Origin: an uncultured Prevotellaceae bacterium
GTDB lineage: Bacteria > Bacteroidota > Bacteroidia > Bacteroidales > Bacteroidaceae
Reading direction: 5' to 3'
Length of the DNA: 37,139 nt
Assembly: GCA_946405805.1 (NCBI GenBank)
Contig: CAMJIL010000022.1
Location: 1 to 37,139, forward strand
Made by a program: the position numbers and the translations under genes
Shown: in pieces, positions 26,696-33,361 of the stretch
Layout of the letters: each line of letters starts with the position of its first letter
How positions within the stretch are numbered: the first letter of the stretch is position 1
Notes under the pieces: generated by a model
Told to the model about the DNA's origin: nothing
Seen by the model: the letters and a program-made list of their open reading frames with translations, nothing else
Databases searched by the model: none

Positions 26696-26877
26696 AAACA
26701 ACCATTTTTCTCAATTGCGGGTGCAATGTTGCGACTAAGCGAGAACAAAAGAAAATGAATTTTCATTTTGTCGAGTGTGAGCAACTTCGCACACGTTAAA
26801 ACTCTCTTTTGAGAATTTACTGGCGAACGCTTTCGCCAGCATGAGGAAAACCTCGTTTTTCTCAATTGCGGGTGCAA
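26696..26877 (-). other. Hairpin-rich leader of tRNA-Lys bounded by two 22-bp direct repeats
   Basis: An identical 22-bp sequence (TTTTTCTCAATTGCGGG then TGCAA) occurs at 26705-26726 and 26856-26877. Between them lie several inverted repeats: AAAATGAA/TTCATTTT around 26755-26772, GTGTG/CACAC around 26778-26797, TCTC/GAGA near 26811 and a perfect CTGGCGAA/TTCGCCAG (26820-26839). The outer repeat copy merges with the promoter -7 element. I see no gene in this 180-base stretch. Confidence 0.85.
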
Positions 26878-26906
26878 AGGTAATACTTTTTTTTCAAACT
26901 ACCAAA
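26875..26906 (-). promoter_or_regulatory. Promoter of tRNA-Lys
   Basis: On the minus strand TTTG (26906-26903), a 20-nt spacer, then TACCTTTG (26882-26875). Transcription should start near 26868, leaving a leader of about 170 nt before the tRNA, long for a single tRNA gene. Confidence 0.82.
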
Positions 26907-26959
26907 TTTTTCTCGAAAAAAACTAAAAATAATTGTCAAAGGTCAATAACTGCTAACTT

Positions 26960-29509
26960 TTACTCCACAGAATAAAGTCTCACTTTCGAGTTCAATCCTG
27001 ATGGTACAGGAGCCCAGTTGTTATATTTTGTCTTCTGATATTTTATATCCACCACATTAATTTCCTCAAACTTTCTCCATTCTACCCCTTTTCTGTCAAG
27101 GTCTGCAATACGGTTAGCAGGCAGGTTTGTCACCTCGATGCGGAGAATATTCTTACCCTTCTTCAGCACAGAGCTGTCGAAATTCAGTATGTAGGGCACA
27201 CTCCACGCACATCCTACGAACACATTATTTATATATACACGAGCTGATTCTCTCACGTCACCCAGGTCAATGGCATACTGTCCCTCTGGCTTACCCATCT
27301 TGAAGGTTGTCTCATAAACACCTGTTCCCATTGTTACAGCAGCTTCTTGAGAAAGCGTCTCCCACGTCTGCGGAGCATCGAGGGTAAAGGTACCATTTAC
27401 CTTTGGTGCCTCCTCTGTAAACCTCAGAGTCCATTTGCCTTCCAGTGGAATCTCTGAACCGAAAGCCTCCGTGACACGACGTTCCGGCAGTTGTGCATTC
27501 TGAGGTGTAGAGAAGGTATGCAGGATGATAGACTCTCCAGAGCGGAGATTTATCCTGACGCTTTTTTCTTCTATATCTGCAGCAAACGATTTCTCTGTCA
27601 GCGGCTCAAACCATTGTGCATCCTTAAATGGTACTGCCAATGTTACGAAACCATCAACATCTTTTGGTGTCAGGTTAGCAATGAAATAATCATATCCTGC
27701 ATCCGACTTTCTGCGTATCATCTTCAGACCATATTGTGTCTTCATCATCTCTGGCACAGCCACCTCTCGCAGCTTCTTTTCATCATTACCATATATGATG
27801 CTCACACCTTGCTTCTGCAATTCCGCAATATGCTCCTTCAATGCTGGTGTCAGAATAGCGCCATCAGGAATCAGCAATGCCTTATATTGTATTCCAGCCT
27901 CCGTCATGATGCCACAGGCACCATTTGCGAGTGCTGCCGACTGGCAAGCCAACAGCTGGCGGTCTGAGATATAGTCGCAGTCATAACCCAGCGAGTCGAG
28001 TTCCAAGATAGAACGTTTGAAGGCAGGAGCCAGTTCTCCGAGATTATGAATAGCAAACTGCATCAGCAGCGTCTTCGTATTATCCTTCCATAGGTTACGG
28101 ACAGGGAAATATACCAACACATCATTGTCTGGCTTTCCGCTCTGCAACATCGTCTGACAAGTCTTTACATAACGGTTAAAGTATTCTGCATCTCTCCAGA
28201 TGCTGTTTGTTGGCGACATATCGATAGAAGCATAGAACTTCCATCCTGGCCACTCATCATCTTTTGGGGAATAGCAGATACCATGAAAGAACATTCTGTT
28301 TACACCAGCACAGAACATCAGGTCGAGGTCTGGCTTCATCTGTGACAATGAGGTGCGGAAATGCTCCGTCAGCCAAGTAAAGGTCTCTGACGATACGAGG
28401 TTCTTACCACTCACATGGGCAGCAGATGGAGCATATTTAAACATCGAGTAGTCGGAGTCATTCAGTTTCGTCATACCAGGATCCACACGCAGTCCCTTGA
28501 TGCCAAATTCCGAAAGTCCGAAGCCTTCAATCTCTGGTATATCCACAGCAGCATACAGGTCTAACAGGTTTGCTGGCGAACCGTGAGCCTGATTTCTCAC
28601 CTTCATATTATGGCTGTGAGCCCACGTTACCCACTGCTTTGTAAAGTTATCCAGCAGCATATCAGAGAGAGTCTCTCTATAGTCGCTCACCACCTGTGGG
28701 TCTCTGTCCACCAGTTTGTTGATATTTTCTTTCAGGGAGTATCCTCTGCGTTTCTCAAATTCTGCAGGCAAGGTAGGTGTCCAGTCAGCACCATATACCT
28801 CATACGAATCATTAAAGATAGTATTAGGCCAAGGTGTGTTTGTCTCGCTGAAGGCCTTGTCAAATTTTTCCAAGTAATGCTTTACGGCATCCTTGTCAAA
28901 ATGGTCTATCACATATCCCTGCCCACCTGGTGCAGCACGCTTTACCTGCTGACGGGTGCGGCTGATATAAAGGGCTATCACACGAACCTTGTCTTTCTCG
29001 TTTGTAGGATAACACTGCACAAAGTCCAGCTTCGCATATTTCTTCTCTTTCGCAGGAACAGCGAAGTCTATACCCTTGTCAAAGTTCGCCTTTGTCACAA
29101 TGGTATCAACCACCACAGCCTTGCAGGCAGCCTCCTCAATAGGTGTCGTCGGACCACCGAAAGGCCATCCTGTACCATTATTCATATCTATCTGAATACC
29201 CAGGCGCTTTCCTTCGTCTTCCACAAACTTCAACATCTCCATCCACTTCGGAGTGAGGTAGTCGATATTGTTTGCATCATTACCCTTTACGCCATATAGC
29301 GGAGTAATCTCCAATGCTCCGATGCCGTGGCTGGCATACTGCTCCATGTTCCATTTCAGATTTTCCTTATCTACAGCACTTCCTAACCACCACCAGCGAG
29401 CACCAGGGGAAGTGGTGTTTTGGGCAAGTGACAATTGACAATTGAAAATTGACAATTGAAAATTGAAAATTAAAAGAAGAAAAGCTAAACGGAAAAATTT
29501 CTTATTCAT
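26960..29509 (-). CDS. GH106-like glycoside hydrolase (putative alpha-L-rhamnosidase)
   Basis: An 849-residue secreted protein from ATG 29509. The signal peptide (1-29) is followed by the family start ARWWWLGSAVDKENL, then GIGALEITPLYGV, YLTPKWMEML and IQIDMNNGTGWPFGGP, the layout of GH106 enzymes that remove alpha-L-rhamnose from plant glycans. The C-terminus (about 695-849) is a beta-sandwich sugar-binding domain (VYETTFKMG, VYINNVFVGCAW, NILRIEVTNLPANRI). The hydrophobic core of the signal peptide (IFNFQLSIFNCQLS, residues 14-27) is encoded by an intergenic-type heptamer repeat. ATG overlaps the rlmH stop by 8 bases; an ATG-less longer frame upstream was not chosen. Confidence 0.82.
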   Translation of the reverse strand: MNKKFFRLAFLLLIFNFQLSIFNCQLSLAQNTTSPGARWWWLGSAVDKENLKWNMEQYASHGIGALEITPLYGVKGNDANNIDYLTPKWMEMLKFVEDEGKRLGIQIDMNNGTGWPFGGPTTPIEEAACKAVVVDTIVTKANFDKGIDFAVPAKEKKYAKLDFVQCYPTNEKDKVRVIALYISRTRQQVKRAAPGGQGYVIDHFDKDAVKHYLEKFDKAFSETNTPWPNTIFNDSYEVYGADWTPTLPAEFEKRRGYSLKENINKLVDRDPQVVSDYRETLSDMLLDNFTKQWVTWAHSHNMKVRNQAHGSPANLLDLYAAVDIPEIEGFGLSEFGIKGLRVDPGMTKLNDSDYSMFKYAPSAAHVSGKNLVSSETFTWLTEHFRTSLSQMKPDLDLMFCAGVNRMFFHGICYSPKDDEWPGWKFYASIDMSPTNSIWRDAEYFNRYVKTCQTMLQSGKPDNDVLVYFPVRNLWKDNTKTLLMQFAIHNLGELAPAFKRSILELDSLGYDCDYISDRQLLACQSAALANGACGIMTEAGIQYKALLIPDGAILTPALKEHIAELQKQGVSIIYGNDEKKLREVAVPEMMKTQYGLKMIRRKSDAGYDYFIANLTPKDVDGFVTLAVPFKDAQWFEPLTEKSFAADIEEKSVRINLRSGESIILHTFSTPQNAQLPERRVTEAFGSEIPLEGKWTLRFTEEAPKVNGTFTLDAPQTWETLSQEAAVTMGTGVYETTFKMGKPEGQYAIDLGDVRESARVYINNVFVGCAWSVPYILNFDSSVLKKGKNILRIEVTNLPANRIADLDRKGVEWRKFEEINVVDIKYQKTKYNNWAPVPSGLNSKVRLYSVE
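29428..29474 (-). repeat. Heptamer array (ATTGACA/ATTGAAA) inside the signal peptide
   Basis: Six or seven tandem 7-mers ATTGACA or ATTGAAA (+ strand) lie in frame within codons 12-27 of the glycosidase. The same words occur between genes at 11735-11770 and in the HHH gene at 12518-12552. Confidence 0.92.
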
Positions 29510-29972
29510 GATGGTATGGTTCGTTTTTGTTAATAGTACATGCTCGGTATAGTTGTTCTGCAAAAATCAATCTCACCAGTTGGTGTGAGAATGTCATCTT
29601 CGAGAGTGATATCTTCTCATTCGCTCTTTCGTAGATAGCCTCCGAAAATCCGTAAGGTCCTCCAATGAGGAACACAAGCCGTCGTGCTGTCTGTTGCCGT
29701 TTTGCTAACCACGAGGCAAATTCCACAGAGCGGTATTCCCTACCCTTCTCATCAAGAATCACCAGCGTGTCCGAAGGCTGCAACAACTTCAGTATCGCCT
29801 CTCCCTCCAACGACTTCTGCTGCTCTTCTGATAGCGATTTCGTATTCTTCAGCTCCGGGATGACAGTAAGGGCAAAAGGCATATAGTGCCCTATGCGACC
29901 CACATAATCATCAATACCTGCCTGAAGATTTTTGTCTGTGGTTTTACCTACTAAGAGTAATTCGGTCTTCAT
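29502..29972 (-). CDS. rlmH: 23S rRNA (pseudouridine1915-N3)-methyltransferase
   Basis: A 156-residue SPOUT methyltransferase that methylates pseudouridine 1915 in helix 69 of 23S rRNA on assembled ribosomes. The AdoMet-binding knot is visible as LVFLIGGPYGFS followed by the closing SLSKMTFSHQLVRLIFAEQLYRA and the terminal NKNEPYHHE that completes the active site. Length is standard. It has its own promoter (29981-30010) and is translationally linked to the glycosidase by an 8-base overlap, although the two have no evident functional tie. Confidence 0.96.
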   Translation of the reverse strand: MKTELLLVGKTTDKNLQAGIDDYVGRIGHYMPFALTVIPELKNTKSLSEEQQKSLEGEAILKLLQPSDTLVILDEKGREYRSVEFASWLAKRQQTARRLVFLIGGPYGFSEAIYERANEKISLSKMTFSHQLVRLIFAEQLYRACTINKNEPYHHE

Positions 29973-29980
29973 CTATCGTG

Positions 29981-30010
29981 CAAAAATAACAAAAAAGTAT
30001 AATTCCACAA
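29981..30010 (-). promoter_or_regulatory. Promoter for rlmH
   Basis: On the minus strand TTG (30010-30008), a 19-nt spacer, then TATTTTTG (29988-29981), which matches TAnnTTTG. Confidence 0.65.
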
Positions 30011-30073
30011 GGCAAATAGAAAAAAAATTATAAAAAAATAACAAACATATTAGGTTACTATGATTTTTTTTCA

Positions 30074-30081
30074 TATCTTTG
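30074..30081 (+). promoter_or_regulatory. -7 element for the phosphohexomutase gene
   Basis: TATCTTTG matches TAnnTTTG and lies 47 bases before the ATG at 30129. A -33 TTTG is not clear. It diverges from the rlmH promoter. Confidence 0.65.
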
Positions 30082-30128
30082 CAAACAGCGTGTAATTTAA
30101 AAATTTTCAACCTAAGCACATAAAAACA

Positions 30129-31868
30129 ATGGAAAACAATGAAGCTTTGATAGCCCAGTGTCGCCAGAAGGCACAAGAGTGGCTGTCCCCCTCTTTTGAT
30201 GAAGAAACCCGTAAGGAAGTACAGGCAATGTTGGATAACAGCGATCCGACCGACCTCATTGATGCCTTCTATCAGTTGCTGGAGTTCGGTACTGGTGGTC
30301 TTCGTGGCATCATGGGTGCTGGTACCAACCGTATGAACAAATATATCGTAGGTATGGCGACCCAAGGTTTTGCCAACTACGTTCTGAAGGCTTTCCCTGG
30401 TCGTAAGGATTTGGCTGCTGTAATAGGACACGACTGCCGTAACAACGGACGTATGTTTGCTGAGACAGTAGCAGCTATCTTTACTGCCAACGGCATTAAG
30501 GCATATCTCTTCGAGAGCCTGCGCCCAACCCCAGAAATCTCTTTCGCCATCCGTCAGCTCGGAGCACAGTGTGGTGTTAACGTAACAGCATCCCACAACC
30601 CTCGTGAGTACAATGGCTATAAGGCTTACTGGGAAGACGGTTCACAGGTTCTGCAGCCACATGATGTAGGCATCGTAGAAGAGGTGAAGAAGGTAAAGAT
30701 AGAAGACGTTAAGTGGGACCTCAACCCAGACCTTCTCCATATCATCGGTGGCGAGATGGACTATGACTATATGTGTGCCGTTAAGGAAGGTATGGTAGAT
30801 CAGGATGTCATCCTTCGCAACAAAGACCTTAACATCGTCTATTCTGCTATGCACGGCACAGGACGTGTCCTCGTACCATTGTGCCTGCGTTCTTGGGGCT
30901 TCCAGAATATCAATGTAGTACCTGAGCAGATGGTTGTCGATGGTAACTTCCCAACAGTAGTTTCTCCAAACCCGGAGAATGCTGAGGCAATGACACTTGG
31001 TATGAAGCTCGGCACAAAACTCAATGCCGACCTCGTAGTAGCTACCGACCCTGATGCTGACCGCCTCGCTATAGTATGTCGTAACGATAAGGGTGAGTGG
31101 CAGATACTCAATGGTAACCAGACAGCATGCATGTTCTATTGGTACACCATCAAGAACAAGAAGGCCCTCGGCCAGCTCAACCCTTCTGATTTCATGGTGA
31201 AGACAATCGTTACCTCTGAGCTCATAGCAAAGATAGCACGCGCTAACGGTGTGGAGTGCTTCGACGAATATACCGGCTTCAAGTGGATAGCATACCGCAT
31301 CCGCGTCAACGAAGGCAAGCGTAAATACATTGGTGGTGGTGAAGAGTCATTCGGCTATCTGCCATATGATAAGGTACGCGATAAGGATGCTCCTGCTTCT
31401 ATCTGTCTCATCTGTGAAATCGCTGCATGGGCAAAGGATCAGGGTAAGACCCTCTACGACCTGCTCCTCGATATCTATAAGGAATATGGCTTCCAGAAGG
31501 AGGCAGCCGTTAGTGTTACCAAGCCAGGTAAGAGCGGAGCCGACGAGATAAAGAAGATGATGGAAGACTTCCGTGCTTGCCCACCATCAGAGATAGCAGG
31601 CAGCAAGGTAGTATGTGTCAAGGACTATAAGAGCCTCAAGCAGTATGCTGACGGCAAGGAGACAGCTCTCGATATGCCTACTACAGCAAATGTGCTCCAG
31701 TGGTTCACAGAAGACGGCATGAAGATTTCTGTACGTCCTTCAGGCACAGAGCCAAAGATAAAGTTCTACTGCGAAGTACCGGTACCAGGCTTCGACGGCA
31801 ACTACGAAGACGCCAACGCCAAAGCCGATGCCCGTATCGCAGAAATAAAGAAGTCACTGGGACTATAA
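30129..31868 (+). CDS. Alpha-D-phosphohexomutase (phosphoglucomutase/phosphomannomutase)
   Basis: A 579-residue four-domain enzyme that moves a phosphate between C1 and C6 of a hexose. The phosphoserine loop is TASHNPREYNG with Ser155, the Mg2+ loop is DPDADR at 307-312, the sugar-binding loop is GGGEES at 402-407, and the phosphate-binding loop is RPSGTEPK at 536-543. The size and layout fit the PGM2-like branch common in Bacteroidetes. Whether glucose-1-P, mannose-1-P or both are used cannot be read from sequence. It has a promoter of its own and is followed by repeats, so it seems monocistronic. Confidence 0.95.
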   Translation: MENNEALIAQCRQKAQEWLSPSFDEETRKEVQAMLDNSDPTDLIDAFYQLLEFGTGGLRGIMGAGTNRMNKYIVGMATQGFANYVLKAFPGRKDLAAVIGHDCRNNGRMFAETVAAIFTANGIKAYLFESLRPTPEISFAIRQLGAQCGVNVTASHNPREYNGYKAYWEDGSQVLQPHDVGIVEEVKKVKIEDVKWDLNPDLLHIIGGEMDYDYMCAVKEGMVDQDVILRNKDLNIVYSAMHGTGRVLVPLCLRSWGFQNINVVPEQMVVDGNFPTVVSPNPENAEAMTLGMKLGTKLNADLVVATDPDADRLAIVCRNDKGEWQILNGNQTACMFYWYTIKNKKALGQLNPSDFMVKTIVTSELIAKIARANGVECFDEYTGFKWIAYRIRVNEGKRKYIGGGEESFGYLPYDKVRDKDAPASICLICEIAAWAKDQGKTLYDLLLDIYKEYGFQKEAAVSVTKPGKSGADEIKKMMEDFRACPPSEIAGSKVVCVKDYKSLKQYADGKETALDMPTTANVLQWFTEDGMKISVRPSGTEPKIKFYCEVPVPGFDGNYEDANAKADARIAEIKKSLGL

Positions 31869-32036
31869 TGGTTAACGGTTAACGGTTAAAGGTTAAAGGT
31901 TAAGGGTTAAAGGTTAACGGTTAAAGGTTAACGGTTAAAGACTTTTGACCTTTGACCTTAGACAGGTTTCTTCGACTAGCGAAGCGGCAAAGCCGATTAC
32001 AGGTTTCAAGTTTCAAGTTTCAAGTTTCACTTTTCA
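31869..32036. repeat. Heptamer arrays and two small hairpins after the mutase gene
   Basis: About ten GGTTAAC/GGTTAAA/GGTTAAG units (31869-31940), TTTGACC units (31943-31964), two hairpins CTTCG/CGAAG (31970-31984) and CGGC/GCCG (31985-31995), then TTTCAAG units ending in TTTCAC (31999-32036). The array runs almost to the start codon of the next gene. Confidence 0.94.
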
Positions 32037-32045
32037 CATTTAAAA

Positions 32046-32534
32046 ATGTTCACTCTGGCTTTTAACGAGACTCGCACCTACCTTTGGTCTGCAGTCTTCA
32101 TTCTCTGCAACCTTGTGTTGCCACAAGTATGTCACCTCATCCCGCAAGGTGGAGTGATGCTTGCCCCCCTGTCGTTCGTCATTATGGCAGGCGCATATCA
32201 CTTTGGGTGGAAGCCAGCACTTCTTGCTGCTGCCCTCTCCCCATTAGTAAACCACTTTGCCACAGGCATGCCAGCATGGGGCGTACTGCAGGTGATGACT
32301 GTTAAGCTCATCATCCTTGCCCTCGTAGCAGGTCTTGCAGCACAACACTTCCGCAAGGCAACACTGCCAATACTCGCAGGAGTTGTTATGGCAGCAGAAG
32401 TCCTCGGCGGTCTTGGCGAACTCGCCCTCACAGGCGGCATCGCAGCAACCATAGCCGACTTCACCATCGGATGGCCCGGCATTCTCCTCCAAATCCTCGG
32501 AACATATCTTATATGTAAAAAGGTTAGAGGATAG
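32046..32534 (+). CDS. Small integral membrane protein, ECF transporter S-component-like
   Basis: A 162-residue protein with about five hydrophobic helices and few charged residues (for example WSAVFILCNLVLPQV, MLAPLSFVIMAGAYHFG, LIILALVAGLAAQHF, ATIADFTIGWPGILLQIL). The size, the loop GWKPALLAAALSPLVNHF and the ending resemble substrate-binding S components of ECF vitamin transporters, which work with a shared energising module encoded elsewhere. This assignment is tentative; no binding residue can be recognised. Only 9 bases separate its ATG from the upstream repeats, and there is no clear promoter. A terminator follows. Confidence 0.6.
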   Translation: MFTLAFNETRTYLWSAVFILCNLVLPQVCHLIPQGGVMLAPLSFVIMAGAYHFGWKPALLAAALSPLVNHFATGMPAWGVLQVMTVKLIILALVAGLAAQHFRKATLPILAGVVMAAEVLGGLGELALTGGIAATIADFTIGWPGILLQILGTYLICKKVRG

Positions 32535-32558
32535 CGGTTAGCGAAAATATAATAAAAG

Positions 32559-32590
32559 TAAGGTGAGCGTTCTGCCCACCTTATTTTTTT
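32559..32590 (+). terminator. Terminator after the small membrane protein gene
   Basis: TAAGGTGAGC (32559-32568) pairs with GCCCACCTTA (32574-32583) with one A-C mismatch and loop GTTCT, then a run of T. Confidence 0.88.
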
Positions 32591-32652
32591 TCTTCACTCT
32601 TCACCCTTCCCTTCATCCATCTTACATCTTACATCATACATCATACATCTTG
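32591..32652. repeat. Heptamer array (TCTTCAC and CATCTTA/CATCATA)
   Basis: TCTTCAC twice and CCTTCCC, then CATCTTA twice, CATCATA twice and CATCTTG, all with a 7-bp period. It starts at the T-run of the terminator. Confidence 0.93.
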
Positions 32653-32703
32653 TGTCACTCTCCTGTCCCTGTGGCATTTCAATTTTAAAGCCCCAAAAAT
32701 AAA

Positions 32704-32729
32704 CGTAGGCTGCAAATGTGCAGCCTACG
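32704..32729 (-). terminator. Terminator of the accessory block
   Basis: A perfect 11-bp stem CGTAGGCTGCA (32704-32714) / TGCAGCCTACG (32719-32729), with a T-rich stretch following on the minus strand (TTTATTTTTGG). It lies 4 bases past the end of the DUF5675 gene. Confidence 0.88.
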
Positions 32730-32732
32730 CAA

Positions 32733-33263
32733 TTAACTTTTCACACTCAACTTTACATCCCTCCCTTTAAGGGTTTCTGTCCCCCGCGAAACGGGGGAAC
32801 CGAAGGGGGTGTAAAGACCATTGAAGGTCAGGAGGGTCCTTAAGGTGATTCTCGAATTTACTACCATCCCCACAATCTTGTTCTCTCCCACGAGGATGCA
32901 GCCCTGTGTATCCTTTGCGGTGTTGCCGGCATGGATGCGGATACCTTGCCAGAGGCTGTTAAAACGACTGTCACCCGTTATCAACGGCAGCTGCGTTTTA
33001 TACCTTGGGCTGTATGTCATACTAACCCTGTACTCCCCTTCCGGTATCGCACACGGCTTGATAGACTTCAGGAGACTCTTATCATTCAGCACCTCCTCCA
33101 CCGTCCTGTCCACCTTCATCTCAATACACGGCGGCTCAAGAGTGTCGCAGATGTATTCATCTTTTGTGTAGGTCCGAAATTCCTCCACCTCTTCGGTTCT
33201 TAAATACAACCTTCCTATTGTATAATTCTTTCTTTTCGCAATGCGTTTTAATATTAACTTCAT
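32733..33263 (-). CDS. DUF5675 family protein
   Basis: A 176-residue protein. The centre has the family pattern: CDTLEPP, IPEGEYRVSMTYSPRYK, FNSLWQGIRIHAGNTAKDTQGCILVG. Members are frequent in phages, mobile elements and Bacteroidetes chromosomes near VirE-like genes. The conserved His, Asp and Cys around HAGN..DTQGC suggest an enzyme, perhaps acting on cell wall, but no activity is established to my knowledge. The last 25 or so residues (TPFGSPVSRGTETLKG and on) are encoded by a GC-rich inverted-repeat element and look appended. It is the last gene of the minus-strand accessory block. Confidence 0.75.
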   Translation of the reverse strand: MKLILKRIAKRKNYTIGRLYLRTEEVEEFRTYTKDEYICDTLEPPCIEMKVDRTVEEVLNDKSLLKSIKPCAIPEGEYRVSMTYSPRYKTQLPLITGDSRFNSLWQGIRIHAGNTAKDTQGCILVGENKIVGMVVNSRITLRTLLTFNGLYTPFGSPVSRGTETLKGRDVKLSVKS

Positions 33264-33357
33264 AATCTTAAACTTTAACCGTTAAACTTTAAACTTTAAA
33301 CGTTATAAAAAAATCCTTAATGTCCAAAGTGGGAAAGTGGGAAAGTGGGAAAGTGAG
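33264..33357. repeat. Heptamer array TTAAACT and octamer array GTGGGAAA
   Basis: TTAAACT/TTAACCG/TTAAACG units (about 33269-33306) are followed by three GTGGGAAA units (33328-33355). The second array has an 8-bp period, an exception to the usual seven. Confidence 0.9.
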
Positions 33358-33361
33358 TGCC

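Noticed and set aside
26686..26877. A 63-codon minus-strand frame upstream of tRNA-Lys
   Set aside because: It is the read-through of the hairpin-rich tRNA leader and its direct repeats, and it overlaps the tRNA gene.
26705..26877. Degenerate second tRNA in the tRNA-Lys leader (GCACCCGCAATTGAG resembles the tRNA 5' end)
   Set aside because: No anticodon or T arm follows; the resemblance is limited to the first few bases.
31869..32036. Tandem arrays considered as CRISPR
   Set aside because: Units are 7 bp with no spacers, and no cas gene is present.
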